Shown: positions 22,244 through 32,824 of the stretch, piece by piece
Numbering within the stretch: the first letter of the stretch is position 1
Layout of the letters: each line of letters starts with the position of its first letter
DNA from: Sphaerosporella brunnea
Taxonomy: Eukaryota > Ascomycota > Pezizomycetes > Pezizales > Pyronemataceae
Assembly (NCBI GenBank): GCA_008704415.1
Contig: VXIS01000063.1
Location: 62,001 to 126,000 of the forward strand
Length of the DNA stretch: 64,000 bases
Reading direction: 5' to 3'
Program-made: the position numbers and the translations under genes
Notes under the pieces: generated by a model
Seen by the model: only the letters and a program-made list of their open reading frames with translations
Told to the model about the DNA's origin: nothing
Database searches by the model: none

Positions 22244-23109
22244 TGCTGCCACCACCATCAACCCCAACCCCGTGAAACTCGTACACGATCAGCTGTCGTT
22301 CTCTGTCGAACCCTTTCGTCGTTACTCCCGAAACCATCATCGCTCGAACCCTCGCTCCGCGGCGAAACCCCCCCTGTCAACCCCTTCAACACTCCTTGGA
22401 AACGAATCCCTTCAGTTCGCCGCCACCCACCAACCGCATCTCATCCCAATCTTAGCTCAGTGGTACTTTCACACCTCACCTCACCCCCCCCCTCTTCGCA
22501 CATCACTTTGTCAACGTCACCTCCCCCGCCTCTCCCGCACTCTCTCCATCTCCTACCTCGACTTGAACCCCGATACCTTGCTGTCGCATTGAGTTGGCGT
22601 TTCTTTCACATTTGCGACGTTGATTGACATTCTTCGGCCTCCCTCCTCACAGCACTTCTTGCCCTACCTTGCTCTCCTCCGCCTACCTCGCCTTCTCCGC
22701 TTCGTCTCTCCTCCACCTCCTAGTCGCTGCCAACTCTTCGTTACCGTGCCCACCCTCGACACACCATCACCTCTTCCTTCTCTCGCCAGGCTCTACTCCG
22801 GCAACTACAACTCCTCGGTGAAGAAAAAAGAAAAACATATCAGGATCCCGACGCGGAGAGAGAGTGTGTGAGAGAGAGAGAGAACGAGAGAAAGGGAGAG
22901 CCGTGCCTTTCCAAAATATCTACTTTTTGAAGGTGCCTCTCTAGATGTGCAAACGAAGGAGTCGGCTGCAAACTAAAGAAGAAGCATCGATCTCCGATAC
23001 GTAAATCCTCGCGCCTCGCATCCGCGGAAAATACAAATCTATACAATTCCATAAAAACCTTCGTCCGGGTAGACTTTCAACTACCTTCCTTCGGGGTCAT
23101 TGTAGTCGA
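22244..23109. promoter_or_regulatory. Probable promoter and long 5' leader of ccr4
   Basis: Strongly CT-rich on the + strand (about 22300-22800), then a GAGAGA tract near 22858-22895. Pyrimidine-rich leaders are common in fungal genes and short upstream ATGs are present. No independent protein is recognised. Confidence 0.4.
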
Positions 23110-25455
23110 ATGGCCGATGGTTATGCTGCCCACTTCCAACATCCCTACTCCACCTTCTCTCCGCAACAACGACTTCGCCGAGGAACTCCACCTCAAAGTC
23201 CATCACCAACCCAATCGCCCGCTCCTCAGTCCCCCGGTGCCTACTTCTTCAACCAGAACCCGGGGCACTCCCACACAATGATGAACCCGCAGTCCCATCG
23301 AGGCTACTTGCCGCAGCAAAGCCTTACCTCAAAGTTCATGTCCAGTTTCGGGCAACAGCACTCTCAACAGGTGGACCAGAACATGAACCACGTGCAGAAC
23401 GGAGCCTCCAATCTCGGAACCCATCAGCACAACCTCTCCAGCGGCTTCGGCAACGGCAACTACCCTTCACCGCAACACACGGCTGCTGCTACGGCGAACA
23501 TTCAGAACACCTCGCCGCATTGGCAGGAACAGCACAACCTGCTGAACGCATCGCGCAGCGCGAGCGAGCCCCATCACCACGCGCGGCAGGCTGCTATCCT
23601 CAACAAGAACTCGACCGCTAATGTCACCGTTGCCGGAGGCGTCAACCCGAACTCCTACAATCCTCCAGTCTCCCAGAACCGCAAAGACGGACCTCCTGCC
23701 GATGTAGCGGAGCTGAAAAACAACAACGGGGAGGTCGAGAGGCAGGATTGGAAGGCCTTAGACTTGGGTGGTCAAGGACTGCATGCTCTGTCCAACGCGC
23801 TCTTCTCGTACACGTTCCTCGATAAGCTCTACATCAATCACAACAAGCTCACCAAGCTACCTCCAGCCATCGGGAAGCTCAAGCTACTCCAGCTACTCGA
23901 TGCATCCAACAACCAATTGACGGAGCTGCCTCCGGAGCTCGGAATGTTGACAAATCTCAAGCAGCTACTGGTCTTTGACAACAAGCTAACCGTCTTGCCG
24001 TACGAGCTTGGATCGTTACACAAACTAGAGGTGATCGGCGTCGAAGGAAATCCTCTTCAGGAGGCGTACAAGTCGATATTAATCAAGGAAGGAACGCGGT
24101 CGTTGATAGTGAATCTGAGAGACCACGCACCAGGTAGGTAGCATACAGTTGTCTGGTATGCTATGTCTAATTACTTGCAGAAGATCCCCCTATTCCGATG
24201 GACCGTGATTGGGTGGTTCTTGACGACTCCCGGATCAACAACCCTAAGGCAGATGCGGACATATTCCAAGTCGTATCCTACAACATCCTCTGCGACAAGT
24301 ACGCAACCGCGACCCAGTATGGTTACGTTGCGACGTGGGCTCTCGAGTGGCCTTACCGAAGGGATAGAATTAGCGATCAGTTGACTAATGCGAAGGCGGA
24401 TATCATTTGTCTTCAGGAAGTCGATTTGGACAGCTTTGAGGACTTTTTCGTACCGGCCTTAAAGGTAGACAACTTCGCGGGTATCCATCAGCCAAAGAGT
24501 CGTGCAAAGACCATGTCCGAACAGGAGAGGAGAAAAGTTGACGGTTGTGCGACGTTCTACAACACTACCAAGTGGGTTGCCAGTTCTCTGTTCGCCATGG
24601 TTCCGGGCGGGCGCTGACTCGATATCACAGGTATTCAATGCTCGATAAATATGTCTTGGACTTTAGTTCTTCGGCGATTGCACGAGAGGACTTCAAGCGA
24701 ACGGCCGACATTTTCAACCGAGTGATGCCTAAAGACAACATCGCGATCATCGCCTTCCTGGAGAACCGCCAGACCGGTTCAAGACTCATCGTTGCCAACG
24801 CCCACATCACTTGGGACCCGCAGTACAAGGATGTCAAGCTTGTTCAGGTTGCCATGCTCATGGAGGAGATTCACCGGCTAGCTGCTGGATGGCAGAAGTT
24901 CCCCGCCAGTCAAGACCTCGATCCGAACGTTACGCCTCCGCCACCATATACCGATCACACACAGATACCTCTGATTATCTGCGGTGACTTTAACTCAAGT
25001 GCAGATAGCGGTGTCTACGAGCTTTTGGCCCGAGGAACCATCGGGAGCGACCATGATGATCTCTCTGGCAGAGTGTACGGAAACTTGACGCGGGACGGTA
25101 TTTCGCACCCCTTCCCGCTCAAGAGCGCGTATTCGAACATGGGAGAGCTCAAGTTTACCAACTACACGCCTGGCTTCACGGGGACCATCGACTACATCTG
25201 GTACACGACCAACTCTATGAACGTCACTGGACTTCTTGGAGACGTAGACGAGAAGTATCTGGCAACTGTTCCCGGCTTCCCGAACGTGCATTTCCCCAGC
25301 GAGTAGGTTTCACTTTTCCCGGTTTTGGCTGCATGCTGACATGCTCCATCAGTCATATCCTTCTTCAAGCTGAATTCCAGGTTAAACCCCGGAAAGAAAT
25401 CGTCAAGAAACCCCCACCACCGGATTTCGGCGGAGGGCCTTCACGGAACAGATAA
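23110..25455 (+). CDS. ccr4: Ccr4 deadenylase (CCR4-NOT catalytic subunit)
   Basis: Four exons, 23110-24133, 24181-24571, 24631-25302 and 25353-25455, with introns of 47, 59 and 50 nt, encode 729 residues. The N-terminal ~200 residues are Gln/His/Pro-rich and disordered. Leucine-rich repeats occupy ~216-318 (LDLGGQGL, LYINHNKLTKLP, LDASNNQLTELP, LLVFDNKLTVLP) and bind the NOT scaffold. An exonuclease-endonuclease-phosphatase domain runs from ~368 to 720. It has Asn376 in VVSYNILCDKY, Glu421 in CLQEVD, and later ICGDFNSS, GTIDYIWY and the terminal DHILLQAEF. These are the magnesium and catalytic motifs of the 3'-to-5' poly(A) nuclease. Splicing the last intron restores the PSDH catalytic motif. 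Function in cytoplasmic mRNA deadenylation follows from the family. Confidence 0.95.
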
Positions 25456-25997
25456 CCAGCTGCTTGAGTTCATTTACCAAAAGCAACACCATAAACTGTT
25501 CCATGGAGTCATCTTTCCTGGCTGAGTTTTTGTATGTTGGTCTTGGTTAGTTCTCGGTTCGGTGGGCGGTTGATTAGTTTGGTTGGGCGGGTCAGGCGGG
25601 TCTGTATCGTTTTGTGAATTGATATTGTGGGACGAGGGGGCGTACTATAGGGCATTTGCTTTTGGGCGTCGTGTCGTTTGCTTCCTGTTTTACTACTGTT
25701 GCTGTGCTTTCCTTGTTTCTGTTTTTCATGGGTTTCCTTTTCCATACTTTGCTACTCTGTTGTTGTGCCTCATCTACATACTACTACTCACTCCTCTTTT
25801 GAGACGACCTCGTTGATGGGTTCTTGCTTCTTTTCCGATCTCGTTTTCAGTACGCTGTGCTTCAGCCATTCCTTGTTGTCCCAGCGGAGTAAGCATCACG
25901 TGACTGTATCCCGGGCTTTTGGTGGAACCTCTCAAAGTTGCCCCGCCAACAATTTACCGTCTTCCGCACCATCACCACAACCACCACAACCACAGCC
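25456..25997. other. Intergenic region between ccr4 and the mitochondrial membrane protein gene
   Basis: Contains the T-rich 3' untranslated region of ccr4 and the promoter of the next gene. No other gene seen. Confidence 0.5.
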
Positions 25998-26846
25998 ATG
26001 GCCGCGCCCGCCTCCCTCCGCCTCCTCTTCCTCCGGCCGGCACTACTCCATCCCTCCGCCACCACCACGCCGCGCCTCCTGCGCTCCTATACAAAACACG
26101 TATCCAAGCCGCCCCGCAGCGCGCCCTCGGCACCCCCGAAGAAAGCGGCACTGATCCCGCCGTCCAAGCGGGCCTCTCCGCCCACGCCCAATTCCCCGCC
26201 ATCGCTAGCCTACATACCGCTCGCGGAGCGGCTGGCAAAAAGCACAAGCAAGACGCTGCTATACGCCAAGTACTCGGGGAAGCACTTGATCGCCAGCTAC
26301 GGGCTTGCGACGACGGCGGTGGTGGGGGCGGTCGAATTCTACGATGCAAGGATCGCGAACCCGCCGGTGGAGCTGCCGGTGTGGGCGCAGGGCGCAACGT
26401 GGGCTGCGATCGCGTTTTATAGCTGCGTTGCCGCGTACTTTCTGTGGCGGCCCAGTAGGATCGTTGAGAAGATCTATGCGGTGCCGAGGCAGAATGGGAA
26501 GGAGCCGTGGCTGGAGCTGCATAGGAGGCGCTTACTGCCCGGGTTGCCGCTGAGGAAGGTGCTGGTGGAGGTGGAGGGGGTGAGGCTCGATCGGCCGCTG
26601 GAGCCGGTGAGGGTGCTGGAGAAGCTGCCGTGGCCGGAGAAGCTGCCGTGGCGTCAAAGCGTGGCTCAGGCTCCGGCGAAGGCTCTCCAGGGCGTTAGAG
26701 GGTTCTTGTTTGCTGATGGGTTTGAGATGTTGAGAGTCAGGGGCTTTGCGGGTGGGCTTTTGCTTAGCAGACAGAATCCGTATGTGTGGGAGAAGCGGGG
26801 GTTGGATAGGCTTTTGCCGAAACAGGTCGGGGTTATGAAGTTTTAG
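25998..26846 (+). CDS. Conserved-looking mitochondrial membrane protein, function unknown
   Basis: Single-exon frame of 282 residues. The frame extends upstream of the ATG at 25998 only through a low-complexity Thr run, so MAAPASLRLLFLRPALL was taken as the start. It is a Leu/Arg/Ser-rich presequence typical of mitochondrial import. A Pro/Lys-rich linker follows. Two hydrophobic segments lie at about residues 92-109 (SYGLATTAVVGAVEFY) and 124-145 (GATWAAIAFYSCVAAYFLW), separated by RIANPPVELP. The C-terminal part is soluble and basic. The layout resembles small two-span inner-membrane assembly proteins such as the TMEM70/186/223 group, but that is only a topological analogy. No enzymatic motif is visible. 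Confidence 0.7.
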   Translation: MAAPASLRLLFLRPALLHPSATTTPRLLRSYTKHVSKPPRSAPSAPPKKAALIPPSKRASPPTPNSPPSLAYIPLAERLAKSTSKTLLYAKYSGKHLIASYGLATTAVVGAVEFYDARIANPPVELPVWAQGATWAAIAFYSCVAAYFLWRPSRIVEKIYAVPRQNGKEPWLELHRRRLLPGLPLRKVLVEVEGVRLDRPLEPVRVLEKLPWPEKLPWRQSVAQAPAKALQGVRGFLFADGFEMLRVRGFAGGLLLSRQNPYVWEKRGLDRLLPKQVGVMKF

Positions 26847-29800
26847 AGGGCTGTAGTAGATATGGGGGAATTGTGTTCTTCTATGTACATACCAGAGGTA
26901 CTTTACCCAGCATGGAACTTCCAGTGCTATACACAAGATATCACTCAAACCAAGTCAGTCGAGTGGTTTATTATGCATTAATAGTGGTATATCCAGGGCT
27001 ATGACGGCTCCGCATTGTAATACTGGCGCGTTCTACCGTTATGAGCGCTGATATTCCGAGATGGCATAAGCACTTTTTTTTTTGATTTTCACCCTAGCAC
27101 TCGATCTAGTGTAGCCAAACCGAGTGCTAGACTGTGAAGTCCTGTCGATCATCACACCCCTGCGGGGAAGAACTGCGCCGTTGGCTTCCTGCGATTCAGT
27201 GATAGCCAGTGCTCTCCTACTTCACCAAAACAAGCGTAACGTTCCAGGCTGCTCACAGTTCCAGCTACCAGTGCTCCAGCTAGACGGAATCCTCACAACA
27301 TTGCCGAAAAATCAATCCAAGCATCTAATTGGCACCCATCCAGCCATGAAGTCTGTCTGGTATTTACGATCGCAACTATGCTCCCCCCCCCAAGACTGAT
27401 ATGACTATATTCGTCAACACATTCAAGAAAGGAGGACGTGGTGTATGGATGTAGGTTGAAATGAAATGTGTCGAAAATCTCAGGATGAATGGGGCCAGCC
27501 AATATCGGAAACTGGGAGCTGGAACGAGGTTGCGATCGCTCATTAATCGACCTGATTCAGTGTGACTACTACTCGCTAGAAGTCTACGGACACGTCCCGT
27601 CATCAAATTAGGTGTTCGAGTTCCGGAAAGTTGTTGTGGGGGGGCTGCTACCTTAGTCGGTGTTTTTCTTTGGGTTCAAGGTCGATTTAAGTTGGCATCA
27701 CTTTGCCTGGAAATTTCATCATTTCTATCAACAGATTTCTCTTCTACGTAATGGTGGAACAAAAGTTCCGAAAAGTTTTCCCCAGTCGTAACTTTGGTAA
27801 TTGATGGTTCGGGGAGTTGCCGAAATTTTGTAGTTGGCTGCGGGAGAGGACGAGCAAAGGCTGCTGAAACTTAAAACTGCCTGTACAAGTGCCTGGGAAA
27901 AGGGGGAATGCTGATAGAGGACTCGGGGGAGCCAGAAGAGCAAGAACACGTTGAAGAAGGAGTGTGGGGAGAGGACTCGGTGCAGCACCAGAAGGTGCTG
28001 GCAGATGAACAGGAGATCGGGAGAAGGAAGCGGAGGGAAAATGTGTTCACACTGCACAAAAACGTCAACTGCAATGAGGGCCGACCTGGTGTGCAAGTCC
28101 ACTCTATTCAAAAAAAAAACGAGTGCGCTTGCGTGTCTCAGATAATCATCTGCTCGCTCAGTAAGCGACATGCATATATACGTTGTGCAGTAGTGCAGGG
28201 TGAGTGCGAGCTTATGCCCTACCGTAAAGGCAGATTACTACATAGCTGTAATGAAGGTGAGTGTCTGGAGGGAGGGAGGGGAATGGAAAAGCTGCTGGTT
28301 CACATTGCTGGGTATCCGTCGGACATAGCCTCTACCACGCTTCCCGGTGGTAAGAATGTGTAACTTGCCGTGAACTCCGACTCCCCAAACTGCGCAACCA
28401 AGCTGGAAGCTGAAAAATAAGCCTTCCATCCGGGCGGCGGAGGGTGGTGCCCACTATGTATCAGCACCGGAGAGATGACTTTGCCGACGGGTATCAATCG
28501 GCCCGCTTGCAGAGATTCAAAATGTCAGGTACCACCATTTTTGTAGGGGAAGGGGCATCCGTTTATGGCCTTCAAGGTTCACGGGGCATGGGAGTTTCTC
28601 GGCTGGTTTATGATGCGTGCATGATATGCTCGCCTAGGGTTGGCGGGTGTGGTGGATAATTTGCTCTGCGGCCGCGGTGCCGGCTGGTTGGGAATTGTGG
28701 TCAGCTGGGAATCCCGGTGATGGACGAGGAGGTTCATTAGTAGGGTAGTGGTAGGAGGGAGTGCAAACCGTCGGCAGATGGGATATAGATACCAACAATT
28801 ATGAAGTCCGTGTCCGGTTGCTGTTTCTTCCAACTCAGCTGCTTGCCTCCACGGCGTACTTATTGACCGGCCCTGTGAGCCGACGGGTATCTTTCGGGGA
28901 GGAGGGGAGGGGCGAGTGTTACCTGACGCTTTTGTTCCATGGTTTTTTGATGAGAAGGCGCAGTAGTAGGCGAGTTTATATGTATTGTTTTACATTACCA
29001 TGTGGGCAAGTTGATGATTTGCCGTCTCTCCTATGTGATAGCCAGTTCGGGATTTCTAATTCCCTTCAGAGTCAATACTGTTTGAAAGCGCTCTCCCATG
29101 ATTTCTGTCGGAAGACTTCTGCATCCCGTGTTTGTCGGGTTGAACACATGCTTCTCCGACTCGATATCCTTGGGGCAGCATCGGGAGGACCGCTGTTCCA
29201 TTAATATGTAGGCTGCATATGCCGGACAGCGGGAAGAAAGATCTCACGGGCCAGGTATATCCATGTTGGTACTTGATATAGCGATAACTCCCGGTCAGCA
29301 AAAAATTCCCGAATCTGATAGGATGTAGAGTATCTATGCAGTCATGATCCTGCCGCATATGGCGTCTGGCGTCAGACAACGAAAGCCGGTGGAACGTCGG
29401 GGATCGACACTCGGCGGAGATGACGAAGCAACGTAACGGCAAAGCAACCATGCTGCCAGGCACGTGGTCCTCTGCTGATTTCGGGCGAGACATCGCTACT
29501 ATATGTACCTAGCAGTACTCCACACAGGCCACGACGCGCCTTACCCGTCTCTCGAGCCCCGAGTCCCGTGGAGGAAAAGCGCAGTACATACGCCATCACG
29601 CACTGCGGGCCGGTCTTTCGATATTCCGGGGGCTTATCGATCATCAACGATGTCGTCGTTGTTGGTGATACACAATGCATGCCGCAGAACGTTACCGTTA
29701 AACAGATATATATCATCACAAACGGACAAGACTGCCACCTATTCTATACCACGCGCCTTCTCTACGCAGGTCCCGCCCATACGGCTTCAGCGCCAAGGAG

Positions 29801-30422
29801 AAAAAATGCCCACGGCTATCCGTCGGTTCCCCGATTACATATCAGAAGGTTGACGTACGTAGGCGACTGGGATTACGATTCGTTACCGCTCCTTCATGCT
29901 CCACAAATGGGAGCTGCTCGCGGGAATGAGTGGCATCCCCACAAGGCTTGTTATCTCCACCTCGGCAGGGCGGGAATCGAAGGCGAGGTGGATGGACTGT
30001 GCAGCATGCTTACACGGATCTGGCGGCATGCACACGAACCGCCCCTCCCGTATGTAGGTAGGCCGGTCTGGAGAAACACAATACGTCATACATCACCAAA
30101 ACTACCGTATACCCGTGACCTCTGTAGCCGCCGAGGATAGGAAGCAATTGCATCTGGTTCATTCTTCCTTCTTGGTGCTCTTCCTTCTCGGTTTCACTCT
30201 CCTTTCTCGGCGCAGCAGGCAGAAAGCGGGTTGAAAGACACCGAGATGGAGCTTCACAATTGTAACCCTTCCGGCCCCCCCACAGCATTGGAATTAATCA
30301 AAAGGCATGGCAGGAAAAAAAACAGCCCAGTCGCTATGGCCTACTGTCGTGCGAGAGTTTGATGCCGCCAACCTTCACTGTGACCCCAGAAACTCGTTCC
30401 ACCGGTTCCCCAGGTGTTATTG
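26847..30422. other. 3.6-kb intergenic region without recognised genes
   Basis: Many short frames on both strands, none with a domain, signal peptide or consistent splice structure. Frames near 29056-29493 (minus) and 29568-30140 (plus) are the longest and look like chance. No tRNA-like cloverleaf or transposon end was found by eye. Unusual mainly for its length. Confidence 0.4.
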
Positions 30423-30430
30423 TATAAATA
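30423..30430 (+). promoter_or_regulatory. TATA box of the oxalate decarboxylase gene
   Basis: TATAAATA lies 69 bp upstream of the ATG at 30499, a plausible distance for a short 5' untranslated leader. Confidence 0.6.
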
Positions 30431-30498
30431 TTGTTCGATACCTCCCACGAGAACTCAATTCTTCGGCAGTAACGGCAGCGAACTTCAAAGCAGCAAAG

Positions 30499-32234
30499 AT
30501 GCAGCAAGCATTGGCCCTCGCCCTCGCCCTGGCCTTCACGGCCACCGCTGCCCCCGTAGCAACAACCGAACAACCAACACCCACCCGGACTTTTGCCCTC
30601 TCAGGTGACCTTTACGGACCCGCGACGTTGCGAGGGTATGATCCGTCACTGCCATTCTCAACCGAAGACACCGCAATCCCCGAGGACAAGATCGTGTATG
30701 CATCTGGTCAGGCGAGCGACACGATTGGTGCGCCCTTCGACTTCAAGAATGTTCCCACGCCGCAGCCCATCCGTGGCACTAAGGGCGGCACGGACCCGGG
30801 CCCAAAGCAGCCCGAGATCGATAAGACCCACCCGGACATCCTGGCACCCCCTCAGAGCGATCATGGTACGCGGCCACCCGCTTGGATCAATGGCTGGTAC
30901 TGATTAGGCATAGGTGATGTACCGCAGCTCAATTGGCCCATGGACCTGAGTCATGTGAAGACGGGTCTCAACAGAGGTGGCTGGAGTAGGCAGGAGAACT
31001 TGCGTGTTATGCCAGCGGCGGATGAGTTTGCCGGTGTCGATATGGTGAGTTATGGAGGATTCTGTATAGGGGATAAATACTGATGGTGAATAGAGACTTG
31101 AACCTGGCGCTTATCGTGAGCTGCACTGTGAGTTGTTATATTCCCTACCATTTGGCCGATGTGGGCGGGGCGGGATTGACCCCGTTTAGGGCATACGTCC
31201 GGCGAATGGGCATATATCATCAACGGCAGTGCACGCATTGGGGCCGTGAACACTGACGGTCAGTCGTTCTATGACGATGTAACGAAAGGAGGTACGTCAG
31301 CTTTGTATAGACGTCTCAAGTATAATATTGACATTGGCAAGATGTCTGGTTCTTCCCTCCCGGAATTCCGCACTACATCCAAGGACTTGAAAACGGCACC
31401 GAATTCCTCCTGATCTTCGACGATGGCAACTTCTCTGAAGATGAGACCTTCCTCGTCTCTGAGATGTTCCAGCGCACTCCCATCGACGTCTGGGCCGGAC
31501 AGCTCGACCTCCCCGTTTCCGCCTTCGCAGACCTTCCCGACGGAGAGCTCTTCATCTTTAACGGTACCGAGGCGCCCAAGAACGTTGCGGAACAAAATAT
31601 CACGGGCCCGGCTGGCAGCATCCCCAACGAGGAGTCTTTCAGCTACCACTGGTCGCTGCAGGAGCCATTGGTGGCTCCCGGTGGAACTGTGAAAATCCTG
31701 GATACCAACACGTTCCCCATTGCCACGGATTTCAGCGTTGCCTTGGTTACGATCAAGCCCGGTGCTATCCGTGAGGTCCAGTGGGTAACCCTTTTGTAAT
31801 TTTGGTGCGAGCAAGGCTAATAAAAATGTAGCTGGCATCCGAGCTCAGATGAGTGGTCTTACTTCATCCAGGGCCGCGCTCGTATGTCGGTATATGTTGC
31901 TCCTGGAAACGCACGCACTTTCGACTTCGGCCCCGGAGATGTGGGATACGTGCCGAAGGTGTGCAGCCACTACATCCAGAACATCGGCGACGAGGAGGTG
32001 ATCCTCCTCGAGGTTCTGAAGCAGAAGCAGTTTACCGATGTCTCTGCTGGCCAATGGTATGTTCCCACGGCGAGCAGCCCCCAAACAGAACCAGAACATG
32101 CTGACCCCCTCCCCAGGCTCGGATTGATACCGCCGCAAGTGCTCAAGGACCACCTCCACCTTAGCGACGAGAGCATCTCCAAGCTCTCCAAGGAAAAGCC
32201 ATACGTTGTCCAGGGCTCCAAGATCGTTCAATAG
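30499..32234 (+). CDS. Secreted bicupin oxalate decarboxylase
   Basis: Seven exons: 30499-30865, 30914-31044, 31094-31127, 31190-31291, 31342-31780, 31832-32056 and 32117-32234, giving 471 residues. A signal peptide (MQQALALALALAFTATAAP) starts the protein. Cupin 1 has the manganese motif RELHWHTSGEWAY and a distal PPGIPHYIQG. Cupin 2 has REVHWHPSSDEWSYFIQG and a distal CSHYIQN. Several splices restore these metal motifs: the HW-H of cupin 1 spans intron 3 and the VH-WH of cupin 2 spans intron 5. The family decarboxylates oxalate to formate and CO2, with manganese in both domains. Some relatives are oxidases, and the lid residues that separate the two activities were not resolved. Secretion suggests a role in detoxifying extracellular oxalate. 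It is convergent with the LYRM5-like gene. Confidence 0.92.
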
Positions 32235-32445
32235 ACGCAGGAGCAGTGCGATTTTGGGTGGTAGTAATACTGTAGTTTTGGGGGTAGCGCGGTGTGGATA
32301 GGACGTGAATTATCTTTGCATTGAAATTTCATCTTTTTTTTTTTTTTAAATATACCGTGGAGTTGTGAAAACTTCCCCTATTACATTGACCATCCGTGGC
32401 ACTCTTCTTCCCATAAAGTGGCATAAATACGTCTTTTTTTTTTTT

Positions 32446-32824
32446 CTACCTACCCTCCTCTTCCTCCTCCTCCCTCTCTATCCGCCGCATCGCCTCCACC
32501 TCCGCGCTCGCCGGCGCCCCATACCGCTCCCGCAGCGCACGGTACTTTTTTAAATAGTACAGCGCCTCGATCTCGCGCTTGACGAACTCGCCGCGCGAGA
32601 TGCACGCGTGGATAGCGGGCTCGTCGCGCAGGTGCGATTGCGCGGCGAACGCGCGGTGCAGGCGCGTGCGGAAGTAGGCGTACCCCAGCGGGTAGTCACG
32701 GCCCAGGAAGAGCTGATGCGAGGGTTAGAAGAGATGAGATGAGAGGGCAGGGAGGGATTGGAGTAGTACGTACGAGGTCTTTGTAGAGCGCTTTTACCTG
32801 CGCGCGGAGTGGGGGGGCGGGCAT
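32446..32824 (-). CDS. LYRM5/ETFRF1-like LYR-motif protein, mitochondrial
   Basis: Two exons on the minus strand, 32774-32824 and 32446-32712, with a 61-nt intron, encode 105 residues. No single frame spans it, so it is visible only after splicing. The protein reads MPAPPLRAQVKALYKDL then LFLGRDYPLGYAYFRTRL, ISRGEFVKREIEALYYLKKY and RALRERYG. The LYK triad, the GRDYP motif and the EFVxxEIEALYxLxKYR helix match human LYRM5 (electron transfer flavoprotein regulatory factor 1). The C-terminus ends in a Glu run. LYRM5 binds and deflavinates electron transfer flavoprotein in the mitochondrial matrix. A similar role here is inferred from homology. It converges on the oxalate decarboxylase gene, with 211 bp between the stops. 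Confidence 0.85.

Noticed and set aside
21747..22340. Long minus-strand frame with poly-Gly (197 codons)
   Set aside because: It is the translation of the (CCA)n microsatellite on the opposite strand; the rest has no protein-like pattern.
22451..22520. tRNA A-box-like TAGCTCAGTGGTA
   Set aside because: No B box (GGTTCRANTCC) follows at the required distance and no cloverleaf can be drawn.
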